Shown: positions 1 to 6,030 of the stretch, piece by piece | Layout of the letters: each line of letters starts with the position of its first letter | Position numbering within the stretch: the first letter of the stretch is position 1 | Source: Lactobacillaceae bacterium UBA5807 | GTDB taxonomy: Bacteria > Bacillota > Bacilli > Lactobacillales > Lactobacillaceae | DNA length: 17,431 nt | Direction of reading: 5' to 3' | Assembly: GCA_002418005.1 (NCBI GenBank) | Contig: DIDF01000091.1 | Span: 1 to 17,431 of the forward strand | Position numbers and translations under genes: made by a program | The notes under the pieces: model-generated | The model's input: the letters and a program-made list of their open reading frames with translations, nothing else | What the model was told of the DNA's origin: nothing | Databases searched by the model: none

Positions 1-40
1 CTTAATTTTACAAACAGGGTTTTAAAAAAATGGGAAAGCT

Positions 41-256
41 GTGGCTCATGGGGTCGATGCCGGCGGAACTGATCAAACACAGAGTGGAACATGGAAAATT
101 AATGGAAATGAAATAGAAATCAAGATGGATGATGACACTACTAATATGAAGATTGAAAGTTCATTTCAAAATTCAAAATATGCGGGATTTAAAGTCAGTT
201 CCCAAGATTCCCAAGATGGGAGTACTACCTTATTCTTAATGAAGAGGACTAAATAA
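41..256 (+). CDS. C-terminal part of an unrecognised protein, probably frame-broken
   Basis: The frame encodes about 71 residues from a GTG at 41 to the TAA at 254-256. It contains a beta-rich stretch (GTWKINGNEIEIKM) of the kind found at the end of small lactobacillal secreted or lipoproteins, and ends in a basic MKRTK. I see no signal peptide, no clear ribosome binding site before the GTG, and a natural-looking extension upstream (KNGKAVAHG) that is cut by a TAA at 23-25 next to a run of seven A at 24-30. The likeliest reading is the tail of a longer gene that starts outside the window, with a one-base change in the A/T run. A true short gene starting at 41 is less likely. The stop overlaps the next start (TAATG), so it is probably co-transcribed with the TcaA-like gene. 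Function unknown. Confidence 0.4.
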   Translation: MAHGVDAGGTDQTQSGTWKINGNEIEIKMDDDTTNMKIESSFQNSKYAGFKVSSQDSQDGSTTLFLMKRTK

Positions 257-1869
257 TGGGGGATTACAATATGGTAAATGACAACAATTCTACTCCACTG
301 TTTTGTCCAAATTGTGGTCACCCAGTTAGTCCCGATGACGCTTTTTGTGAAAATTGTGGGTACAATTTAAAGGAATTTTTTAGCAAATTAAACGATGAAA
401 AAAATCAGCAAAATTCTCAAGGCCAACAACCTCAGACCGCTGAATCTAATCGGCCGGTTAATTCCCGGCCGACACCAAAATCAAATGCTTCCTCTAAAGA
501 AAGAGATTCTAACCCTGGTCCTCAAAAAAACTATTCTAGTTTTCAAGGTCAACAGGAGCGCGGTGGACGACAACCAAGACCGCAACCACCTTTTCAACAG
601 CGGCCAAGGCCACAGCAACCCAGACCTGGACAAAAAGAAAGAGTTCCAAGTCAGCCAAGAAAAAAGTTGGCTAGATGGAAAATAATTCTTGCGGTTGTTG
701 TAGTTATCCTGATTGTAGGTGGATATTTATTTGGAAAGAATTACTATTCTAGAGTTCAAACTTTGAATAGATTAACTAACCAAATTAGGACTGAAAAAGG
801 ATTAACCCCTTATTTTTATACTGCAGATCCAAGTTTGAAGATTACTAACCAAAATCTTCAACCGATGGCTTCATATTATGGCAGAAATATGCAGGCTTTA
901 TCTCAATTTAAATCCCAATTGTCTGCCAAGGGGGTAACGGCAGATAGAAAATTCTCTTATCAGCAGAATGGCAATAAATGGTTGATCTTTCCAAACTTTC
1001 AGGTCAAAATTTCCCCAGTTTATCCGGCAATTTCAACCAATCACCCAAATGTGGATCTCAAGTTAAATGGCTCAGCAATTGCAACGTCAAGTGGTTCTAC
1101 ATATACTAAAAAACTTGGACCCTTGGTTCCTGGGGAATACACTTTGGAAGCAAACGGGACGGTTAATAATAAACAAATTGATAACAAGGGTACCTATTAT
1201 ATTAATTCCAATAAAGATTATCTTTTGAAACTGGAAACGATATCCTTTACTGTTTCTTCGGCTCCCAAGGCTGTTATTTATCTAAATGGCAAGCAACAGG
1301 GAACCACAGATTCTTCCGGGAATTTAAGTTTAAATAATGTTCCGTTCTCTAGTGAACTGAATTTGACGGCTAAGTACCATTTACCAAGTGGAATAATTAA
1401 TTCAACTCCAGTAAACATCAGTGATTCTGATGATGGCACGGTGGTAGATATTGCCTTTCCTGGAACAATGACTTTTGATCAGGCATCAAAGTTGCTTAAG
1501 CACATTTTTAGTGGGTTTGAAAGTATGTATTCCGACTCTGATTATGGTTCGGATGAAGGGGTTGCTAATTACTTTGTTGGCGGAACGAGCAATTCAGCTT
1601 ATGCATACTTCCCACAACATGCTAAAGCCTTTAACAAAGATGATAAACTAAATGGATTTAGCGTTTCTCCAACTGTTACCTCGGTTGTCCCAAACGATAA
1701 CCAAGAAACGGTTGTTAACTTTAATGTTAAATACACTTTTAATTATGACGGTCATGACAATATTCAAATGTTTAAGAGTACAGCGATCGTTAAGAAAGTT
1801 AATGGCCAATTTAAGATGGTAAGTCGAACCACTAACCCACCTTATCGTAATTACAATAAGAAATCATAA
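256..1869 (+). CDS. TcaA-like zinc-ribbon membrane protein
   Basis: A 537-residue single-pass membrane protein. A cytosolic zinc ribbon is at the N-terminus (C17, C20, C31, C34; CPNC and CENC knuckles). A charged and P/Q/N-rich linker of about 100 residues follows, then one transmembrane helix at about 142-160, and about 375 extracellular residues. The outer part has two beta-rich repeats with LNG motifs (about 270-330 and 335-400) and an NTF2-like C-terminal domain (from about 410). This order matches the TcaA family, whose staphylococcal member influences glycopeptide susceptibility and cell-wall stress; the role here is inferred only. The ATG at 256 has GAAGAGGA at 241-248; an in-frame ATG at 271 preceded by a G-run is the alternative. 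It overlaps the upstream stop and is followed after 33 bases by another zinc-ribbon gene, so the two probably form an operon. Confidence 0.85.
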   Translation: MGDYNMVNDNNSTPLFCPNCGHPVSPDDAFCENCGYNLKEFFSKLNDEKNQQNSQGQQPQTAESNRPVNSRPTPKSNASSKERDSNPGPQKNYSSFQGQQERGGRQPRPQPPFQQRPRPQQPRPGQKERVPSQPRKKLARWKIILAVVVVILIVGGYLFGKNYYSRVQTLNRLTNQIRTEKGLTPYFYTADPSLKITNQNLQPMASYYGRNMQALSQFKSQLSAKGVTADRKFSYQQNGNKWLIFPNFQVKISPVYPAISTNHPNVDLKLNGSAIATSSGSTYTKKLGPLVPGEYTLEANGTVNNKQIDNKGTYYINSNKDYLLKLETISFTVSSAPKAVIYLNGKQQGTTDSSGNLSLNNVPFSSELNLTAKYHLPSGIINSTPVNISDSDDGTVVDIAFPGTMTFDQASKLLKHIFSGFESMYSDSDYGSDEGVANYFVGGTSNSAYAYFPQHAKAFNKDDKLNGFSVSPTVTSVVPNDNQETVVNFNVKYTFNYDGHDNIQMFKSTAIVKKVNGQFKMVSRTTNPPYRNYNKKS

Positions 1870-1902
1870 AGTGAATAGTAGAGAGTAAGAGGAGATAATA
1901 TT

Positions 1903-2886
1903 ATGGCAGAAGAAAAATTGTTTTGTCCTTATTGTGGGGCTGAAGTAAAACCAGGGGCAAAGTTTTGTAACAAATGTGGGTCTTCATTAGCAAGTTTGTA
2001 TTCAACACCGGATTCAACCCAGCAACCTAATCCGCAAAACAGCCAGAACCAAACACAACCAAATCATTCAACTCAAGCAGATTATCAGCCCAAGGCAACG
2101 AATTCAAACTTTCAAGATAATCCTGGTCAAAATTATCGGGGCCAAGAGAATCAGTCCGGAGACTATCGGCGAGAAAATAATTATCGGGGACAGCAAAGAC
2201 AAACTGGATCAACTGATCAGGCAGTAGATCAAACTTTTAGGGCTGCTAAACAATACTCAGATACTTATTTCTCATGGTTTATGAGAACTCTTAAATACCC
2301 AAGAGATATTGTTACCGAAGCTCACCCTTATTTTGGGATTACTTCATTTGTGATTTCCCTTGTTTTAATGCTTGGTAGCGCGGCAATGATTACTAAATTC
2401 TTAAAAGAGCTTATTAATAATAGTTTTTTGTATGTTGGCGGCTGGCTTACCTATGGTGATTCTTCCAATTGGAGTCCAACTACACTGGGTAACATTGATG
2501 CGTTGCGAGCAGCAGCCATAGCTGTGATTTTTGTCGCCGCTTGGTTATTGATTGGCTTTGTGGCTAGTCGATTAGGCGGTAGTATCGATAAGAACGGATT
2601 CTTTAGTTATACGACACTGCTTGCCGGTTTCACAAATTCAGCCATTGTGGTTGAGGCAGTTTTGCTTGTAATTACCTTACTAGCTGGTAAGAGCCCATAC
2701 GGAATGCCTGCAAAAGTGATTTTTGGCTTGCTTGTTTTGATTGGAATTATTTACACAGTTGGATTTGTTTATTCAATTATTCGTGAAGATATCCAAGCAA
2801 GGATGGACAAGATTTATGTTGTTATTTGTGCAGAAGCAGCTGGCCTAATAGCTAGTTTGATTCTTCTAGAAATTTTTGTTCATTAA
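1903..2886 (+). CDS. Zinc-ribbon multi-pass membrane protein
   Basis: A 327-residue protein that opens with a zinc ribbon (C8, C11, C22, C25; CPYC and CNKC). A Q/N/G/R-rich linker follows (about 30-110) with repeated RGQ and YRG units, then five hydrophobic helices at about 144-163, 203-221, 237-261, 270-293 and 303-325. Zinc-ribbon plus hydrophobic-bundle proteins of this type are common and uncharacterised in Lactobacillales. I do not recognise a defined function. The start ATG has a strong AAGAGGAGA about 8 bases upstream. It lies 33 bases after the TcaA-like gene on the same strand and ends before a bidirectional terminator. The shared ribbon-plus-linker design suggests the two proteins act in the same envelope process; this is inference. 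Confidence 0.8.
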   Translation: MAEEKLFCPYCGAEVKPGAKFCNKCGSSLASLYSTPDSTQQPNPQNSQNQTQPNHSTQADYQPKATNSNFQDNPGQNYRGQENQSGDYRRENNYRGQQRQTGSTDQAVDQTFRAAKQYSDTYFSWFMRTLKYPRDIVTEAHPYFGITSFVISLVLMLGSAAMITKFLKELINNSFLYVGGWLTYGDSSNWSPTTLGNIDALRAAAIAVIFVAAWLLIGFVASRLGGSIDKNGFFSYTTLLAGFTNSAIVVEAVLLVITLLAGKSPYGMPAKVIFGLLVLIGIIYTVGFVYSIIREDIQARMDKIYVVICAEAAGLIASLILLEIFVH

Positions 2887-2920
2887 AATTAGTAATATCT
2901 GAAAAAGTTCAAAAGAAACA

Positions 2921-2953
2921 GGATCTCCTATTTAGGAGACCCTTTCTTTGTTT
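2921..2953. terminator. Bidirectional intrinsic terminator between convergent genes
   Basis: The stem TCTCCTA/TAGGAGA, with a flanking GG/CC, is followed on the plus strand by CCCTTTCTTTGTTT. On the minus strand it is followed by TGTTTCTTTTG. It sits between the convergent stops at 2886 and 2958 and can serve both genes. Confidence 0.75.
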
Positions 2954-2957
2954 GAAT

Positions 2958-3734
2958 TTAGTTTTGATTATCATGATTTTGATTTAATGGTTTACCAGTT
3001 TGCGGATCAAATCGTGGTTGGAATGATTGATTATTTGTTGGTTCATTTGAAGAATTTGTCGTTGGTTGCTGGTTAGGTTCACTTTGATTTTCAGGATTAA
3101 ATCTACGCTGGGGATTTTCTTCCTGATTGATCGGTTTTCCGGTATGCGGATCAAATTTAAAACCAGTTCTCGGAGCAGTTGGTTGTTGATCAAAATTATT
3201 GCTTGTATCTGGTTGTTCAAAGGTTGGTTGTTCTTCTCTTTTTGGCTCAGGTCTTGGAGTACTGGTCTGAGCTGTTGAACTTTGAGATTCATTACTTTGC
3301 GATTGATATTCATTATTCCTTGGTTGATAATTCTGTTGGGGAGCTTCAGTGGTTTTAGAATAGTTTTGTTCAAAATGGTTTTCGCTATTTTCATGGACTG
3401 GTCGGCCAGCCTGAAGGTCTTGAATTACTCTACTCTCTACTTCACTTTGGCTTTCGTTAATCCAACTACTCAAGGAGAACAAATCAATGAAATTCCAAAT
3501 AACGGTTATGAACAACCCCAAGCCGAATAAGGGGCCTAAGATAAGTGAGATTAATGTCATGGCAATGGCAGATCCGGTTTTACCATAGTAATATCTAACG
3601 GCCCCAAATTCCCCAAGAGTTAACCAGAATAAATAGGTTAGGACTGTACTCTTAGCATATCTCTGAACTTCTGAGTTGACCAAAATACGTTGTTCATCAG
3701 TTAAAGCGGTTCTTGAAAAATTATAGTTATTCAA
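2958..3734 (-). CDS. TM2-domain membrane protein with low-complexity tail
   Basis: The N-terminal part (about 30-90) has two membrane helices. It carries the TM2-domain signature: G-x-F-G-x-x-R-Y-Y-x-G between the helices and WNFIDLF after the second. The remaining about 170 residues are a hydrophilic, disordered N/Q/P/E/S-rich tail. Within it the unit FDPxTGKPxNQ occurs twice, the second time almost at the C-terminus. The longest frame begins at a TTG at 3752 with no ribosome binding site. The sequence AAGAAGGA (minus strand, 3742-3749) lies inside that extension and is spaced 7 bases from a second TTG at 3734, so I choose 3734 (258 residues). TM2 proteins are widespread small membrane proteins of mostly unknown role. 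The tail resembles the linkers of the two convergent zinc-ribbon genes, suggesting a common envelope function. Confidence 0.8.
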   Translation of the reverse strand: MNNYNFSRTALTDEQRILVNSEVQRYAKSTVLTYLFWLTLGEFGAVRYYYGKTGSAIAMTLISLILGPLFGLGLFITVIWNFIDLFSLSSWINESQSEVESRVIQDLQAGRPVHENSENHFEQNYSKTTEAPQQNYQPRNNEYQSQSNESQSSTAQTSTPRPEPKREEQPTFEQPDTSNNFDQQPTAPRTGFKFDPHTGKPINQEENPQRRFNPENQSEPNQQPTTNSSNEPTNNQSFQPRFDPQTGKPLNQNHDNQN

Positions 3735-3796
3735 TATGTATTCCTTCTTCAATTTATTTTATATAAGTAATTATTTTCTTTTCGAAAATTGTACTT

Positions 3797-3827
3797 ATTG
3801 TACCACAGGGAAACACCATGAAATCAA
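3797..3827 (-). promoter_or_regulatory. Possible extended -10 promoter for the TM2 gene
   Basis: On the minus strand TGG-TACAAT (-10 at 3797-3802) follows a TTGATT (3822-3827) at a long 19-base spacing. The TG element before the -10 could compensate. This is a visual match only. Confidence 0.35.
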
Positions 3828-3828
3828 A

Positions 3829-3888
3829 ACTGTTATTAAAAAAATATAGCTACCCGGTATTTACAATATAGTAAAAACTAGGTGGCTA
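3829..3888 (-). terminator. Intrinsic terminator after the secreted protein gene
   Basis: An 18-base imperfect inverted repeat at 3847-3888 (TAGCCACC arm against GGGTAGCTA on the minus strand) is followed on that strand by TATATTTTTTTAA. It lies 15 bases after the stop of the minus-strand secreted protein gene and isolates the TM2 gene from it. Confidence 0.65.
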
Positions 3889-3902
3889 CTTCGACATAAT
3901 TT

Positions 3903-4301
3903 TTAAAGCTTGGTTGAGTTAGGGACAACTATTGTCTCGGACTTTTGGGATTTGCTTCCGTATACAACAATGACTAGCGTGATTTTCTTACCATTCTTTA
4001 GACTTTTGCCAGTCATAAAGTAGGTTGCGTAGTATTTGCCTTTTGGAGCAATCTTCGATGTTTTTGAAACATAATCGATTGCCACTTCAGTTTTCTTATT
4101 AAAGTTGGTTTTTACCTTATAAACGTAACTTGGAGCCTTTAGTTTAAAAGCAGTTAGAGCATTTTCACCCACACTGGATGTTTCCTTATAAGCACCAGAA
4201 TAATTAACTGGGGCAGAAGCTTTAGTTACATTTGAAAAAGCAAAAAAAGCTGACATTGCAAATGCAGGCACGACGATTAACTTAAAAAGTTTATTTCCCA
4301 T
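3903..4301 (-). CDS. Small secreted protein, paralogue A
   Basis: A 132-residue exported protein of unknown function. It has a Sec signal peptide (basic N-terminus, hydrophobic stretch about 7-23) ending in KASA at about residue 30, then a roughly 100-residue lysine-rich domain with beta-strand character and no cysteine. It is clearly homologous along its whole length to the next minus-strand gene upstream (shared APVNY, YKET, KTSKI.PKGK, KK.T.V, VPNSTK). The longest frame starts at a TTG at 4319. I choose the ATG at 4301 because it aligns exactly with the start of the paralogue and lies 12 bases after GGAG. No convincing own promoter is visible, so it may be read from the promoter of paralogue B through the decayed third copy. 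Cell-surface binding or bacteriocin-like roles are possible but unsupported. Confidence 0.75.
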   Translation of the reverse strand: MGNKLFKLIVVPAFAMSAFFAFSNVTKASAPVNYSGAYKETSSVGENALTAFKLKAPSYVYKVKTNFNKKTEVAIDYVSKTSKIAPKGKYYATYFMTGKSLKNGKKITLVIVVYGSKSQKSETIVVPNSTKL

Positions 4302-4337
4302 TTTTGTTTTTTTCTCCAAATACTTTTAGATTTACGT

Positions 4338-4490
4338 TTATTCCAATTTTGGTGAATTAGGTATGGCAACAATTTCAACTTTGTTAAAGTTTTTACCATA
4401 TCCAAATTGTCACAAAGGTTACTTTTTTATGACTCTTTAAGTTTGTATCTCTTGTGTACATTGTGTAATTGTATTTTCATTGTGGCTACG
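4338..4490 (-). pseudogene. Relic of a third copy of the secreted protein gene
   Basis: On the minus strand, 4470 to 4338 encodes a degraded C-terminal half of the same family. Frame one gives NYTMYTRDTNLKSHKKVTFV. After a one-base shift near 4401 the next frame gives YGKNFNKVEIVAIPNSPKLE and a stop. These line up with NYMGYIKATNVKTGKKVTFV and YGKNLNKYATIEVPNSTKF of paralogue B. Weaker similarity may reach about 4490. No start, signal peptide or N-terminal half remains. The relic is closer to B in KKVTFV and YGKN and lies exactly between the two living copies. This points to a former tandem array of three genes that lost part of one by deletion and frameshift. Confidence is high for homology and lower for the exact borders. 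Confidence 0.75.
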
Positions 4491-4505
4491 TTTTTAAAAG
4501 ATTAA

Positions 4506-4922
4506 TTAGTTGACCCATTTAACTGTGAATTTAGTTGAATTGGGTACTTCAATAGTGGCATATTTATTTAAATTTTTTCCATACCTAAGTCCGACAAACG
4601 TGACCTTTTTACCTGTTTTGACATTGGTAGCCTTGATGTACCCCATGTAATTAGATTTTCCTTTTGGAATAATCTTAGATGTCTTCTTCACATAGTCATA
4701 TGTTATCTTTGTCTTTTTGTTGTAGGTTTCTTTAAGGTTATAGTCATAACTGGCATATTTAATTTTTAAATGAGAATAAGAATTTAATTCCTCGTTGTCT
4801 GTTTCCTTATAGGTCCCGGCATAATTAACTGGTGCTGATGCTTTTGTTGTACTGGAAAAAGCAAAAAATGCCGAAGCTGCTGCAATTGGTAAAACAACTA
4901 ATTTTAATACTTTACTTTTCAT
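4506..4922 (-). CDS. Small secreted protein, paralogue B
   Basis: A 138-residue exported protein of unknown function. A signal peptide (KSKVLKLVVLP, then A/F-rich core) ends in KASA at about residue 30. The mature domain begins APVNYAGTYKET and is rich in Lys, Tyr and Thr, with no cysteine. It is paralogous to the gene at 3903-4301 but carries a C-terminal extension (TVKWVN) that the other lacks. The ATG has a textbook AGGAGGG about 8 bases upstream. A possible extended -10 promoter precedes it. The gene follows, on the same strand, the terminator of ribB, so it starts a new transcription unit that probably includes the relic and paralogue A. I do not recognise the family. It could be a wall-associated or competition factor, but nothing in the sequence decides. 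Confidence 0.8.
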   Translation of the reverse strand: MKSKVLKLVVLPIAAASAFFAFSSTTKASAPVNYAGTYKETDNEELNSYSHLKIKYASYDYNLKETYNKKTKITYDYVKKTSKIIPKGKSNYMGYIKATNVKTGKKVTFVGLRYGKNLNKYATIEVPNSTKFTVKWVN

Positions 4923-4956
4923 AATTTTCCCTCCTGATTTTCTTGGAATCGACTAT

Positions 4957-4984
4957 AGAATACCATCGGAAAATAAAATTGAAT
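4957..4984 (-). promoter_or_regulatory. Possible extended -10 promoter for secreted protein B
   Basis: The minus strand shows TGG-TATTCT (-10 at 4957-4962) with a poor -35 TTCAAT at 4979-4984, spacing 16. It lies about 35 bases before the ATG at 4922. Confidence 0.4.
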
Positions 4985-5047
4985 GTAAAAGTTTTGAAAA
5001 TTTTTGCGGTCATTTCAGTACTTTTCATAATGAATCGCAAAAATAAA

Positions 5048-5076
5048 ACTGCTATCAAAATTGATAGCAGTTTTTT
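5048..5076. terminator. Intrinsic terminator after ribB
   Basis: A perfect 10-bp stem ACTGCTATCA/TGATAGCAGT with a 4-base loop (5048-5071). It is flanked by T6 on the plus strand and by TTTTATTTTT on the minus strand. It lies 18 bases after the ribB stop. Confidence 0.85.
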
Positions 5077-5089
5077 ATTAATCTGTTGA

Positions 5090-5725
5090 TTAAAGGCTAA
5101 CTTCAGCAGTCTTTTCGTATTCTCTAATTTGATCAATTGTGATGAATGGTAAGCCCCATTCTTGAGCATCTTTTGCCAAATCGTCACGGCGAGCCATTGT
5201 ACCGTCATCTTTGATGATTTCAATGATAGCAGCAGCAGGTTCCTTGCCACAAAGCTTTGCTAATTCAACGGAAGCTTCTGTATGGCCTTGGCGAACTTTT
5301 AAGCCTTCCTCTTGGGCAATTAATGGGAAGCAGTGACCAGGATGATTAAAATCAGTAGGAACTGAATCACTTGATGCGATGTGCTTGATTGTTGCAGCTC
5401 TATCTAAAGCTGAAACACCAGTAGTTACGCCGGTAGCATTATATTCACCATCAGTTGAGACAGTAAATGGAGTTTGGTTAGGATCAGTACTATGTTCAAC
5501 CATCATTTTAAAGCCAAGGCGTTTAGCAACCTTTGGACTTACTGGACAACATAGAAGACCTTTAGCATGAGAAATCATGAAATTAACAACCTTAGGACTA
5601 ATTGTTTCACCTAAAGCAACAATATCGCCTTCGTTTTCACGACTTTCATTGTCGGCCAAGATAACCATTCCACCGTTTTTCAATGTATCCAATGCTACGT
5701 TCATATCTGAAAAAATCTTTGCCAC
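5090..5725 (-). CDS. ribB: 3,4-dihydroxy-2-butanone 4-phosphate synthase
   Basis: A cytosolic riboflavin-pathway enzyme that converts ribulose 5-phosphate to 3,4-dihydroxy-2-butanone 4-phosphate plus formate. The family motifs are all present: SRENEGD near residue 30 (metal and substrate binding), TDPNQTPFTVSTD, GVTTGVSALDRAAT, PGHCFPLIA, RQGHTEASVELA with the catalytic His at about 148, and the IIEIIKDDGTMAR Glu at about 169. At about 211 residues it has the size of monofunctional RibB, with no GTP cyclohydrolase II half as in RibBA. The longest frame starts at GTG 5737, only one base from AGGAG. The GTG at 5725 is spaced 11 bases and is preferred. It is monocistronic, and no ribD, ribE, ribA or ribH is seen. 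Its closeness to an ApbE/FMN-binding operon on the same strand is suggestive. I see no FMN riboswitch in its leader. Confidence 0.93.
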   Translation of the reverse strand: MAKIFSDMNVALDTLKNGGMVILADNESRENEGDIVALGETISPKVVNFMISHAKGLLCCPVSPKVAKRLGFKMMVEHSTDPNQTPFTVSTDGEYNATGVTTGVSALDRAATIKHIASSDSVPTDFNHPGHCFPLIAQEEGLKVRQGHTEASVELAKLCGKEPAAAIIEIIKDDGTMARRDDLAKDAQEWGLPFITIDQIREYEKTAEVSL

Positions 5726-6030
5726 TGTGGTCCACACTCCTATTTATTTTGTCAGCCGGTTAACATCGTTCGGCTATATTTATATATTAAGGGCATAATC
5801 ATTAAAATGCAAGGGTTGTTTTCAGAAAATGCGAATGATAAAATATCTATATCTGCAAAAGTTCGTATTTTGGAATAATTAAAAAGAGAGGAAAAGTTGC
5901 CTAGCCGTTGGTAAAAGAGATAAAAATAATTAAACCACTCTCTTTGAATACTCAACTGAAAGCTTTATATTCACTTTTTTTCATGAAAAGGACATTCTAT
6001 TTTATTTGAGTGACCGTTATCCATCTCAAT
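5726..6030. other. Intergenic region upstream of ribB
   Basis: No convincing gene. On the minus strand it holds the probable ribB promoter and a leader with an AGCCG/CGGCT stem-loop (5753-5774). An 11-bp palindrome TGTGGTCCACA (5726-5736) lies between the RBS and the chosen start. A distant 8-bp inverted repeat (AAAGAGAG 5883-5890, CTCTCTTT 5938-5945) with a T-rich end could be a weak terminator for the NOX-like gene. The 67-codon minus-strand frame at 5752-5955 has no RBS and looks like chance. Confidence 0.5.
5784..5812 (-). promoter_or_regulatory. Probable ribB promoter
   Basis: On the minus strand TTGCAT (5807-5812) and TAATAT (5784-5789) are separated by exactly 17 bases. They lie about 60 bases before the chosen ribB start. 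Each hexamer matches 4 of 6 consensus positions. Confidence 0.5.

Noticed and set aside
395..685. Plus-strand 96-codon frame
   Set aside because: It lies wholly inside the TcaA-like gene in another frame, across the low-complexity linker, with no RBS.
2984..3530. Several open frames on both strands over the TM2 gene tail
   Set aside because: They follow from the biased composition of the low-complexity tail; none has an RBS or recognisable domain.
3735..3752. Longer start of the TM2 protein at TTG 3752
   Set aside because: The only good RBS is inside this extension, pointing to the TTG at 3734.
5726..5955. FMN riboswitch before ribB
   Set aside because: I looked for the conserved RFN-type segments and multi-stem layout on the minus strand and found only a short stem-loop.
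5752..5955. Minus-strand 67-codon gene
   Set aside because: No RBS, no domain, and it overlaps the probable ribB promoter and leader.
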